Of a stretch of DNA of 56,418 bases, positions 1 through 6,389 are shown in pieces. Source of the stretch: Rhodocyclaceae bacterium UBA2250. Lineage in GTDB: Bacteria; Pseudomonadota; Gammaproteobacteria; Burkholderiales; Rhodocyclaceae. Each line of letters begins with the position of its first letter. The first letter of the stretch is position 1. The notes beneath the pieces are model-generated. The model made no database searches. It was not told the DNA's origin and was given only the letters and a program-made list of their open reading frames with translations. The DNA lies in the NCBI GenBank assembly GCA_002347285.1, contig DDXW01000033.1, positions 1,365 to 57,782 on the forward strand. The letters are read 5' to 3'. Position numbers and translations under genes: made by a program.

Positions 1-60
1 CCCTGCGGCAGCGGCAAGAAGTTCAAGCACTGCTGCGGCGGGCTGAAGACGCTGCACTGA
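1..60 (+). CDS. C-terminal end of a SEC-C motif protein (partial)
   Basis: Only the last 19 codons and the TGA stop are in the window. They read PCGSGKKFKHCCGG followed by LKTLH, the second half of a SEC-C zinc-binding motif (C-x-C-x8-C-C/H), of which the first cysteine lies upstream of the window. SEC-C tails occur on SecA, on YecA/UPF0149 proteins and on small uncharacterised metal-binding proteins. The ending CCGG-LKTLH is unlike the usual SecA end (CHG), so a YecA-like or small SEC-C protein is more likely; this is inference from 19 residues. Confidence 0.7.
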   Translation, partial: PCGSGKKFKHCCGGLKTLH

Positions 61-64
61 ACAT

Positions 65-84
65 GCCGCCCAGCGCCGGGCGGC
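65..84 (+). terminator. GC-rich hairpin after the SEC-C gene
   Basis: GCCGCCC (65-71) pairs perfectly with GGGCGGC (78-84) across a 6-nt loop, 5 bp after the stop codon. There is no T-run, so it is at best a weak terminator or mRNA-stabilising stem. It lies just upstream of the ribosome site of the next gene. Confidence 0.35.
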
Positions 85-96
85 CAGGAAACCACC

Positions 97-681
97 ATGG
101 AAGCTTTTCTCGTATCCACCGGCATCGTCGCGCTGGCCGAAATCGGCGACAAGACGCAACTGCTCGCCTTCACGCTCGCCGCCAAGTTCCGCAAGCCGGT
201 TCCCATCGTCCTCGGCATCCTGGCGGCCACCATCGCGAACCACGCGCTCGCCGGTGCGCTCGGCGCGTGGCTCACGTCGCTGCTGGCCCCGGAAACCCTG
301 CGCTGGATCCTCGGCCTGTCGTTCATCGGCATGGCGGCCTGGATGCTCATCCCGGACAAGCTCGACGGGGATGAGGCCAGGCTGGCGAAGTACGGCGTCT
401 TCGGCACGACGCTGATCGCGTTCTTCCTCGCCGAGATGGGCGACAAGACCCAGGTGGCCACGGTCGCGCTGGCGGCCCAGTATCAAGCCTTCCTGTTCGT
501 CGTCGCCGGCACCACGCTCGGGATGCTGATCGCCAACGTGCCGGCGGTCTTCCTCGGCGACCGCATCGCCCACAAGATGCCGGTGCGCCTCGTCCATGCG
601 ATCGCGGCCGGCATCTTCGCCGTCCTCGGCGCGGCGACGCTGCTCGGCGCGGGACGGGGCTGGGGCGCGGGGCTGTTCTGA
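97..681 (+). CDS. TMEM165/GDT1 (UPF0016) family cation exporter
   Basis: A 194-residue, very hydrophobic membrane protein with two copies of the family signature E-x-G-D-K-T: EIGDKTQ near residue 15 and EMGDKTQ near residue 115. These lie in two homologous three-helix halves, the standard arrangement for this family. Characterised bacterial members export Mn2+ (MneA/MntX type), and eukaryotic members move Mn2+ and Ca2+ with proton exchange. The acidic residues in the two signatures form the cation path. The length is normal for the two-repeat form. The ATG at 97 follows GGAAACCACC, a weak ribosome site. The gene points toward dsbC. Family assignment is firm; the transported ion is inferred. 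Confidence 0.9.
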   Translation: MEAFLVSTGIVALAEIGDKTQLLAFTLAAKFRKPVPIVLGILAATIANHALAGALGAWLTSLLAPETLRWILGLSFIGMAAWMLIPDKLDGDEARLAKYGVFGTTLIAFFLAEMGDKTQVATVALAAQYQAFLFVVAGTTLGMLIANVPAVFLGDRIAHKMPVRLVHAIAAGIFAVLGAATLLGAGRGWGAGLF

Positions 682-701
682 CCGCCGCGGCGGCCGCTAC
701 G

Positions 702-724
702 CACCGCCCCGCCGGCGCCGAGTT
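702..724 (-). repeat. 24-bp stop-abutting repeat, copy A
   Basis: Read on the minus strand this is AACTCGGCGCCGGCGGGGCG followed by GTG, starting directly after the TGA of dsbC (725-727) and in the same direction as dsbC. It fills most of the convergent gap between dsbC and the UPF0016 gene. Near-identical copies follow the stop codons of five other loci in this window. Confidence 0.8.
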
Positions 725-1465
725 TCATTGCCTGATGTTGGCGCTGCCCTTGTCGAGCGCTTTCTCGAGCAGCGCGGCCGGCATGTAGCCGGGCACGCGC
801 GAGCCGTCGGCGAAGAACATCGCCGGCGTGCCGCGGATGTTGAGGTGGCGGCCGAGCGCCATCGTCTTGTCGATGGCGGAGGCATCGCATTTGGCCGCTG
901 CGGGCGCCGTGCCGTTGAGCATGTAGTCGTTCCAGGCCTTGGCGTGGTCGGCGGCGCACCAGATGTTCTTCGAGAGATCGCCCGAGTTCGGGAAGATCGG
1001 GTAGACGAAGGTGTAGATCGTCACGTCGCTGATGCCCTGCAGTTCCTTCGCCAGCTTCTTGCAGTAGGTGCAGTTCGGGTCCTCGAAGGTCGCGATGACG
1101 CGCTTGCCGTTGCCCTTGACCTGCTTGATCGCGAGGTCGAGCGGCAGGTCGGAGAACTTGATCTGCGCCAGCTTGTTCTTGCGCTCCTCGGTGAGGTTGC
1201 GGCGCGCCTTGACGTCGAGGATGTCGCCCTGCACCAGGTAGCTCACGCTCTCGTCGGTGTACAGCAGCTCGCCGCCGATCTGGATCTCGTAGAGGTTGAG
1301 CACGCCGGCCTTGCGCACGGCATCGGCCTTGACGCCGGGACCGAAGAGCTGCTCGAGCACCGGGCCGACCGCCTTCTTGACGTCGTTTTCGTCGGCGAGC
1401 GCGGCCTGCGCGATGAACAGGGCGGCAACTGTACTGATTGCGCCGAAGAGGGCTTTGCGATTCAT
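725..1465 (-). CDS. dsbC: DsbC-like periplasmic thiol:disulfide isomerase
   Basis: A 246-residue secreted protein. Residues 1-24 are a Sec signal peptide (basic start, hydrophobic core, cut after ALA). Residues 25-90 correspond to the DsbC dimerisation domain and the rest to a thioredoxin fold with active-site C-T-Y-C at Cys132 and Cys135. A second cysteine pair (in IWCAADH and AAKCDAS) matches the structural disulfide of DsbC. It isomerises wrong disulfides in the periplasm and is normally kept reduced by DsbD, which is not in this window. It lies 28 bp downstream of the UbiH-family gene on the same strand, so the two are probably cotranscribed. The stop codon is immediately followed by the 24-bp repeat. 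Confidence 0.93.
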   Translation of the reverse strand: MNRKALFGAISTVAALFIAQAALADENDVKKAVGPVLEQLFGPGVKADAVRKAGVLNLYEIQIGGELLYTDESVSYLVQGDILDVKARRNLTEERKNKLAQIKFSDLPLDLAIKQVKGNGKRVIATFEDPNCTYCKKLAKELQGISDVTIYTFVYPIFPNSGDLSKNIWCAADHAKAWNDYMLNGTAPAAAKCDASAIDKTMALGRHLNIRGTPAMFFADGSRVPGYMPAALLEKALDKGSANIRQ

Positions 1466-1493
1466 GGGGTCTCCAGAGGTTGAATTGACGGGG

Positions 1494-2657
1494 CTAGCCC
1501 ATCGCGTAACGGGTCAGCGCGTCCTTTATGACCGGCAGCCGGTCGAAGAGGTTCATGCCGAAATTGCGCAGGGCGGCGATCGGGGCAAGCTGTGCCTGCG
1601 GCGCGCCGAACAGCCGCTGCAGGCCGTGGGTGACCGATTGTAGCGCCAGCACCTCCTCCTTCCGCGCGCGCTCGTGGCGGCGCAGCCATTGCGGGTCGCC
1701 GCAATCGATGTGCGGCGGGCAGGCGCCCAGCACGTCGGCGAGGCTCCTGGCGTCCTGGAAGCCGAGGTTGATGCCGTGGCCGGAGAGCGGGTGGATCGTG
1801 TGCGCGGCGTCGCCGATCAGCGCGAGGCGGGGCGCCACGATGCGCGGCGCGCGCATCAGGCGCAGCGGGAAGGCGGCCGGCGCGGTGACCGGCTGCAGGG
1901 TGCCGAGCCGGCAGTCGCCGGCGGCGGCGACGCGCGCACAGAACTCCTGCGCGTCGAGTGCGAGCAGTTCCTCGGCGTGCGCGGCCGAGGTCGACCAGAC
2001 GATCGAGATCAGGTTGCCGGGCAGCGGCAGCCAGGCCAGCACGCCGTCGGCGCGGAACCACTGCCAGGCCGTGTCGTGGTGCGGCCGCGCCGTGGTGAAG
2101 TTGGCGACCACGCCCATCTGGCGGTAGGGCAGGAAATCGACGTCGATGCCGGCCGCGGCGCGCGTCCAGGAATCCGCACCGTCGGCAGCGACGATCAGCC
2201 GCGCGGACAGCACGCGCCCGTCGGCCAGTTCGAGCACGGCTTCGCGGTCGCCGATGTCGAGGCGCGCCGGCGCCGCCGGGCAGAGCAGGTCGACATTGCC
2301 CTGCCGCCGCGCGGTCTCCCACAGCTCGCGCTGCAGCAGCGAGGCCTCGACGATCCAGGCCAGTTCGCCGACGCCGCTGGCGTAGGCGGAGAACTCGAGT
2401 TCTCCGCCGCGGTCGCCATGCACCGACATCTTGCGCACCGGCGCGATGCGCGCGGCATCGAGATGCCGCCAGATGCCGGCGGCGTCCAGGAAGCGCGCGT
2501 TGGCCGGGCTGACCGCGTAGATGCGCGCGTCCCAGCCGGCCAGCTGGACGGGCGGCTGCGCCTCGACGACCGCGACGCGCAAACGGCTGCGCCGCAGCGC
2601 CACGGCCAGCGACAGGCCGGCGAGACCGCCACCGACGATGATCAGGTCGTAATCCAT
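1494..2657 (-). CDS. FAD-dependent UbiH/UbiF/COQ6-family hydroxylase
   Basis: A 387-residue flavoprotein monooxygenase. The N-terminus has the Rossmann FAD motif IIVGGGLAGLSLA at residues 6-18. The second FAD motif, ALIGDAAHTIHPLSGHG, near residue 290 is the diagnostic UbiH/COQ6 form with the GD that contacts the ribityl chain. The family hydroxylates the ubiquinone ring at C5, C6 or C1; which position cannot be told from sequence alone. The ATG at 2657 begins MDYDLIIVGG. It is the first gene of a likely two-gene unit with dsbC. The tRNA promoter on the opposite strand starts only about 30 bp upstream of the start codon. Confidence 0.88.
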   Translation of the reverse strand: MDYDLIIVGGGLAGLSLAVALRRSRLRVAVVEAQPPVQLAGWDARIYAVSPANARFLDAAGIWRHLDAARIAPVRKMSVHGDRGGELEFSAYASGVGELAWIVEASLLQRELWETARRQGNVDLLCPAAPARLDIGDREAVLELADGRVLSARLIVAADGADSWTRAAAGIDVDFLPYRQMGVVANFTTARPHHDTAWQWFRADGVLAWLPLPGNLISIVWSTSAAHAEELLALDAQEFCARVAAAGDCRLGTLQPVTAPAAFPLRLMRAPRIVAPRLALIGDAAHTIHPLSGHGINLGFQDARSLADVLGACPPHIDCGDPQWLRRHERARKEEVLALQSVTHGLQRLFGAPQAQLAPIAALRNFGMNLFDRLPVIKDALTRYAMG

Positions 2658-2685
2658 GTGCGCATTCTCGCGTCCGCCGCCGATC

Positions 2686-2715
2686 TTGACAAGGCCGCCC
2701 TCTCGCCGGGATAAT
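2686..2715 (+). promoter_or_regulatory. Sigma-70 promoter of the tRNA gene
   Basis: A perfect -35 box TTGACA at 2686-2691 and a -10 box GATAAT at 2710-2715 are separated by 18 bp. The expected transcription start is about 8 bp before the mature tRNA 5' end. It lies in the divergent gap between the UbiH-family gene and the tRNA. Confidence 0.8.
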
Positions 2716-2729
2716 TCCGCCCCTTTCGC

Positions 2730-2806
2730 GGTGATGTAGCTCAGCTGGTTAGAGCGACGGATTCATAATCCGTAGGTCGAGGGTTCAAGTCCCCCCATCA
2801 CCACCA
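2730..2806 (+). tRNA. tRNA with CAT anticodon (elongator tRNA-Met most likely)
   Basis: The 77-nt cloverleaf has acceptor GGTGATG/CATCACC, D-arm GCTC/GAGC, anticodon stem ACGGA/TCCGT with loop TTCATAA (anticodon CAT), variable loop AGGTC, T-loop TTCAAGT and encoded ACCA end. It does not start like an initiator tRNA. Elongator Met is most likely, but a lysidine-modified Ile2 tRNA has the same gene-level anticodon. The T-stem GAGGG/CCCCC contains one A-C mismatch (A2780 with C2794), which is unusual. The 3' end is the apparent attachment site of the downstream island. Confidence 0.92.
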
Positions 2807-2807
2807 G
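2799..2807 (+). repeat. Left direct repeat (attL-like) at the tRNA 3' end
   Basis: CACCACCAG at the tRNA 3' end plus one base recurs exactly at 9161-9169. An integrase remnant sits directly inside, its stop codon 4 bp further on. This fits a tRNA-targeted integration with a short crossover core. Confidence 0.6.
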
Positions 2808-2810
2808 TAT

Positions 2811-3244
2811 TCAAGCGGCCCGCAGCGATGCGGGCCGTTTTCTTTTGGCGGTGGCTGCTACCGGATTGTAACCAGCCATAACCCCATCCATCCGCCCGGC
2901 CGCACTGCTCAAATGGTCGGGTGCCAAGTGCGCATAGCGCTCGACCATTGCCCCGGTACGCCATCCCCCTAGATGCTGCAATTCGTGGGTAGGCGTTCCG
3001 GCCTGGCGCTGCCACGTCGCCCAGGTGTGCCGCAGATCATGCCAGCGGAAACGGGTTCTCAACGAAGAACAGCAACGACAATCCGACCGGCTGCCGGCCC
3101 CGAGCGATCTCCTCGACGATGTCCGGTGCCAGCCGCGCGAGCTTGAGCATCTTCTGCATCCGCGCCAATCTCGACGCCGTTCGGCAGGCCGAGCAGGTCT
3201 TCCAGCGGGGTGTCGAGCGCGAGGGTAAGCAACTGAGGTTTCAT
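2811..3244 (-). pseudogene. Scrambled site-specific recombinase remnant
   Basis: Reading leftward, about 2811-3075 encodes the C-terminal catalytic part of a tyrosine recombinase: HDLRHTWAT (the HxxR box), HLGGW, then MVERYAHLAP with the nucleophile tyrosine. The N-terminal DNA-binding part and the first catalytic arginine are missing. Immediately upstream, about 3070-3175 in another frame reads MLKLARLAPDIVEEIARGRQ, resembling the C-terminal part of serine recombinases or related proteins. A further frame opens with MKPQLLTLALDTPLEDLLGL, ending at 3244. No single frame joins them, so this is a mosaic of at least two broken recombination genes and cannot make an active integrase. Its position beside the tRNA 3' end is typical for an island integrase. 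Confidence 0.7.
2816..2846 (+). terminator. Rho-independent terminator just inside the island
   Basis: CGGCCCGCA (2816-2824) and TGCGGGCCG (2829-2837) form a perfect 9-bp stem with a GCGA loop, followed by TTTTCTTTT. It lies 10 bp after the tRNA and can terminate tRNA transcription in place of the displaced terminator at 9177. It overlaps the last codons of the integrase remnant on the other strand. Confidence 0.85.
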
Positions 3245-3713
3245 TACCGGACAGTTTACCTGCCGTCATCCATCGACGGTCAGGGACGTCCAGTGATGCG
3301 CCGATGCGTCTGGCAGCATGGCCCACCCCTATCGCACGCCGCCATTGGCAATCCAGCATCACGACGGTCACGACCATCACGCCGCCGGTGATGATTGTGA
3401 TGATGGTGAAGGTCGTCCTCTATTGTTATGGTCGGCGGGAAAGGGGGTGCCCAGGCAAGAGGGGTCCTTCCTGGCAAAAATCCGATGCGGGGGGCGCGAG
3501 CGCGGCGCTTCGATAGCGTCAGGGTGCAAACCGAGGTTTGCAGGGTTTGCGGTTTGCACCTGGCTGATTGGAGAATTCGGCCTCCGTGGGAAACATAGAC
3601 CAGGCGCGGGATTCCCGCCGATGCGATATCGAAATGGCGCAAATCGGCCGACGTGCAGAATGGTCGAACGCAAAGGGGTGAGAACTGAATTCACACCCTT
3701 GCGGTGCGCAGCG
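3245..3713. other. Non-coding stretch of the island with inverted repeats
   Basis: I see no convincing gene here; open frames on both strands lack family features. A stem-loop-like run of CATCAC/GTGATG elements spans about 3358-3412, and a strong inverted repeat lies at 3523-3560 (listed separately). The DUF3489 gene ends at 3714, so this is its 3' side and the upstream side of the recombinase remnant. Confidence 0.5.
3523..3560. repeat. Inverted repeat with nested GGTTTGC repeats
   Basis: GGTGCAAACCG (3523-3533) is perfectly inverted as CGGTTTGCACC (3550-3560). The 16-bp centre contains AGGTTTG and GGGTTTG, so GGTTTG-like units occur three times in one direction. There is no T-run, so it resembles an operator or recombinase-binding array more than a terminator. 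Function unknown. Confidence 0.6.
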
Positions 3714-4253
3714 CTACTCGACCTTCGGAGTGGCGATGTCGATCTTGTAAATCCGTTCGCCGCCCAGGCCCTTCTCCGAGATCACGCGAAAGCCGAGTTT
3801 CTTCTTCACGATGGCAGAGATCGCGCCGCGTATGGTGTGGGGCAGCCAGCCGGTTGCCTGCAGCAGCGTGACGATGGAGGCACCGCCAGGCTCCTGAAGC
3901 AATTCGATGAGTGTCAGGATTTTGGTACCGGGACGGATGGCGCGTACTTTGCCCTCCAGTTCTTGGAGGGCATCGGGGGCGTCGCGTTGTGCGACACCGT
4001 CGTTGGTATTCATTTTCCGGACACCCTTGTTGATGGGGCGATGTTTGCCGACGGCAGCGTAGCCGGCATCGGTAAGTACGTGGTGGCCGTCGGATTCAAC
4101 AATGAAGCCCTTGGCAAACAAGCTCTTGATGACCTGAACCCGTGCGCCTCCGTTCAAATTGTCTGGCAAGGGCTCAATGGCACCATCTGCTCGACGCGCA
4201 GCCGCCACGAGAACCGACATCTGAGTGGCGGTTGGTTTGCCGTCAGTATTCAT
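3714..4253 (-). CDS. DUF3489 domain protein
   Basis: About 179 residues from the ATG at 4253. The C-terminal 75 residues (RPGTKILTLIELLQ ... ATGWLPHTIRGAIS ... KKKLGFRVISEK ... GERIYKI) are a DUF3489 module, a winged-helix-like fold with ATGW-x-H-T/S-x-R-G as its hallmark, common in phage and island proteins. The N-terminal part also looks helix-turn-helix-like (TQMSVLVAAARR ... GFIVESDGHHVLTDAG). The start was chosen because the upstream 85-codon gene ends across it (stop at 4243, 11-bp overlap) and AGGGG precedes the ATG. An in-frame ATG at 4343 exists but would overlap the upstream gene by 100 bp. A DNA-binding role is plausible; no function is established for the domain. Confidence 0.8.
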   Translation of the reverse strand: MNTDGKPTATQMSVLVAAARRADGAIEPLPDNLNGGARVQVIKSLFAKGFIVESDGHHVLTDAGYAAVGKHRPINKGVRKMNTNDGVAQRDAPDALQELEGKVRAIRPGTKILTLIELLQEPGGASIVTLLQATGWLPHTIRGAISAIVKKKLGFRVISEKGLGGERIYKIDIATPKVE

Positions 4254-4500
4254 CTGTTTCCCCTTCGAGAGAGGCGGCGATCCATTCGGCGGCGCCGACC
4301 AGTTCCATTTCTTCCCATCGTGCGCGGTAGTAGGCCAGCCCACCCGGCTGATCGTCAGACCCGATGACCTGGATGTATCCTTGAGCGCCCCACGGCCTCG
4401 GGTCGGTCACCACCAGGAAGCAGGCGCCGAACATCGGGTTGCGGCAGGTTTCCGGGTTGAGCTGAACCAGATGCCCGATTTTGAGTTCCCTCGGACTCAT
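4243..4500 (-). CDS. Small island protein of unknown function (85 aa)
   Basis: Begins MSPRELKIGHLVQLNP and is rich in Trp, Tyr, Pro and Gly (RWEEMELVGAAEWIA near the end), suggesting a small beta-barrel fold. I do not recognise a family. Its ATG overlaps the stop of the upstream 68-codon gene (ATGA at 4497-4500), and its own end overlaps the DUF3489 start by 11 bp. The three genes are therefore a tightly coupled operon on the minus strand. Such overlapped sets of small proteins beside DUF3489 are typical of phage or island cargo. Confidence 0.68.
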   Translation of the reverse strand: MSPRELKIGHLVQLNPETCRNPMFGACFLVVTDPRPWGAQGYIQVIGSDDQPGGLAYYRARWEEMELVGAAEWIAASLEGETDEY

Positions 4501-4703
4501 GGCCGCGTCGCCTCGTCGAAGATCGCCAGCAGTTCACCCAGGCCAGCTTCTACCCGCCCGAGGTCGCCGACATGGCCCCAATGGATCGCATCGGGGTCAT
4601 GGCCGAAGTGGTCATCGGCGAGTTGCTGCAGCCGTTCCAGCTTGGTGCGGATGGTGGCGATGCGGGTGACGTAGGCGTCGACGGCGGTTGGCTTCGTGTT
4701 CAT
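4497..4703 (-). CDS. Small helical island protein of unknown function (68 aa)
   Basis: From the ATG at 4703 (preceded by GGAG) the protein is MNTKPTAVDAYVTRIATIRT, then KLERLQQLADDHFGHDP, and ends in a second helix (GRVEAGLGELLAIFDEATRP). Two amphipathic helices joined by a Trp/His-containing turn are predicted by eye. No family is recognised. It is the first gene of the three-gene minus-strand operon. An in-frame ATG at 4817 would run into the divergent toxin-antitoxin control region, so it was not used. Confidence 0.6.
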   Translation of the reverse strand: MNTKPTAVDAYVTRIATIRTKLERLQQLADDHFGHDPDAIHWGHVGDLGRVEAGLGELLAIFDEATRP

Positions 4704-4804
4704 TCTTGGCTCCGTGGTTTGATTGATGACGAAGACATGAACGCGCTGTTCGATCAAGAAGCCAAGCAGAATCTGATCTGCCCGTTTGCATGCGTCGGGC
4801 CTGA

Positions 4805-4831
4805 GTATTACAATCAACTCTGTCGTAATAC
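4805..4831 (+). promoter_or_regulatory. Inverted repeat operator of the toxin-antitoxin operon
   Basis: GTATTAC (4805-4811) and GTAATAC (4825-4831) are a perfect inverted pair 13 bp apart. They end one base before the AAGGAGG ribosome site of the antitoxin gene. AbrB-type antitoxins repress their own operons through such sites, so this is the likely binding site of the VapB-like protein, with toxin as corepressor. Confidence 0.6.
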
Positions 4832-4843
4832 GAAGGAGGCGTC

Positions 4844-5080
4844 ATGGCAACGACTCTCACCAGCAAGGGGCAGGTCACCATTCCGAAGCAGATCCGCGAT
4901 GCGCTTAACCTGGCGCCCGGGTCCTCGGTGGACTTCGCCGTCAATAAGGAGGGCGACGTGGTCATCCACAAGGTCGGCGCCCGCCCCAGCCGCAAGCCAG
5001 ACCGCTTCGAGGCTGCGCGCGGCAAGGCCGATGTAAAGTGGCGTACCGACGATCTGATGGCCCTGCTGCGCGGTGACTAA
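4844..5080 (+). CDS. vapB: AbrB/SpoVT-type antitoxin (VapB-like)
   Basis: A 78-residue protein. Residues 1-45 are a swapped-hairpin AbrB DNA-binding domain (TSKGQVTIPKQIRDALNL, then PGSSVDF and GDVVIHKV). The C-terminal 30 residues, charged and flexible with a terminal helix (DDLMALLRGD), should wrap the toxin. AAGGAGG lies 4 bp before the ATG. The PIN toxin gene starts 3 bp after its stop, the normal antitoxin-first order. It should neutralise the toxin and autorepress from the inverted repeat just upstream. The pair may have stabilised the island while the rest decayed; both genes look intact. Confidence 0.9.
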   Translation: MATTLTSKGQVTIPKQIRDALNLAPGSSVDFAVNKEGDVVIHKVGARPSRKPDRFEAARGKADVKWRTDDLMALLRGD

Positions 5081-5083
5081 CTG

Positions 5084-5503
5084 ATGCTGCTGGTCGATAC
5101 CAATGTGCTGGTCGACGTTCTGGAAGACGATCCGGAATGGGCGGACTGGTCCATCGGCCAGCTGCGGGCGCAGTCCAAGATTCATCGCCTGGCCATCAAC
5201 CCGGTCATCTACTCGGAGCTGTCGCTGACGTTCTCGACCGTCGAGGCCCTGGATCGCACCGTCGATGATCTGGGCCTGGCGATGGTCGAGATTCCTCGCC
5301 CTGCGCTGTTCCTGGCCGGCAAGGCCTTCGTGCGCTATCGCCGGCAGGGTGGGAAGAAGAACAACGTGCTGGCCGATTTCTTCATCGGCGCACATGCCGC
5401 TGTGACAGGCTACACCCTACTGACCCGTGACACGCAGCGATACTCCACGTATTTCTCCGGCGTCAGTCTGGTGAGTCCGGTACCCGGGGCGGGCAAACAA
5501 TGA
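5084..5503 (+). CDS. vapC: PIN-domain toxin (VapC-like ribonuclease)
   Basis: A 139-residue PIN domain. The acidic metal site is visible: Asp5 in LLVDTNVLVD, Glu46 in VIYSELSL, and Asp in LADFFIGAHA and LLTRDTQRY near the C-terminus. VapC toxins are Mg2+-dependent RNases that cut initiator tRNA, other tRNAs or rRNA; the target here is unknown. It starts 3 bp after the antitoxin stop, so the two are cotranscribed and probably translationally coupled. No disabling change is seen, unlike its large neighbours. Confidence 0.9.
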   Translation: MLLVDTNVLVDVLEDDPEWADWSIGQLRAQSKIHRLAINPVIYSELSLTFSTVEALDRTVDDLGLAMVEIPRPALFLAGKAFVRYRRQGGKKNNVLADFFIGAHAAVTGYTLLTRDTQRYSTYFSGVSLVSPVPGAGKQ

Positions 5504-5522
5504 AATCAACAGGGGGAACACG

Positions 5523-6362
5523 TTGTCAGCCATTCACGATCTGATCGGCCAAATCGGCGACCCGCGTTTGCGCGAACGGTTGGCGGCCGAATGGAAAGCC
5601 GCCTCGACGGGCAAGAAGTTCGGACTGGTGTTCGAAGACCATTTGCCTGAGTTGCTGCCGCTGCCCAAGGCCAAGCCACGCCGGGGCGATCTGGTCTGCC
5701 GCCGGCAGGGGGCGCTGAAGGAGGTCTGGCAGGTCAAATCGGTGAAGGACGGCGTGGTGGTCTGCGTCAAGCCGCAGGACGAGACGCATCCCTCGGAGCC
5801 GACGCGCGCCACGGCAGAAACCGTGAACTTTGCTGTGGACGAGGTGTTGGTCGTGCGCGAATTCGGTGAGCCGATCTTTCCCTCGCTGGTTCCCGTGGAT
5901 GCCGCGGCCAACGGCCCGGCTGACGCGCCTTGGCACACCCTGATCGAAGCCGACAACTACCACGCGCTGCAACTGCTGGACTACCTCTATGCCGGCAAGG
6001 TGGATTGCATTTACATCGACCCGCCCTACAACACCGGTGCGCGAGACTGGAAATACAACAACGACTACGTGGACGGCAATGACAGCTGGCGGCACAGCAA
6101 GTGGCTGGCGTTCATGGAAAAGCGCCTGAAGCTGGCGAAACGATTGCTCAAGCCGGATACCGGGGTGCTGATCGTGACGATTGATGAGCACGAGGTGCAT
6201 CACCTCGGGATGCTGTTGGAACGAGAGTTTCCTGAGGCTGCACGCCAAGTGGCAACGATCGTTATCAACCAAAAAGGCGTCTCCCAAGGCGTCGGGCAAG
6301 ATCGAGTGCCAAGGGCGCGGGCCGGCGGCGAAGTGGCGGAAGAAAGGGTAATTACCCTTTAG
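5523..6362 (+). pseudogene. Truncated type III DNA methyltransferase (Mod) fragment
   Basis: Starts at TTG 5523 behind AGGGGGAACACG. Residues 1-245 look like the N-terminal half of a type III or beta-class N6-adenine methyltransferase: a family N-terminal region, then YHALQLLDYLYAGKVDCI and the catalytic motif DPPYNTGARDWKYNND, then LKPDTGVLIVTIDE. After VINQKGVSQG the family sequence stops abruptly and is replaced by about 25 unrelated residues (RVPRARAGGEVAEERVITL) before the stop. The AdoMet-binding FxGxG region and target-recognition domain, which follow in Mod proteins, are absent. A typical Mod protein is 550-650 residues. It is best read as a deletion remnant with a nonsense tail; no restriction subunit is present. 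Confidence 0.82.
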
Positions 6363-6384
6363 TAGGGGTAATAGAGAGGGTAAT
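6343..6384 (+). promoter_or_regulatory. Perfect 18-bp palindrome plus GGGTAAT repeats
   Basis: AAAGGGTAATTACCCTTT (6343-6360) is a perfect palindrome. The unit GGGTAAT occurs in it (6346-6352) and twice more downstream in the same direction (6366-6372 and 6378-6384), ending 5 bp before the TTG start at 6390. It looks like an autoregulatory operator over the ribosome site of the next gene, or a remnant of a larger repeat array at the deletion join of the methyltransferase. The binding protein is unknown. Confidence 0.6.
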
Positions 6385-6389
6385 AACAA

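Noticed and set aside
3377..3694. A possible 105-residue minus-strand protein in the island
   Set aside because: Pro/Arg-rich, no ribosome site and no recognisable motif; it covers the inverted repeat and looks like random coding.
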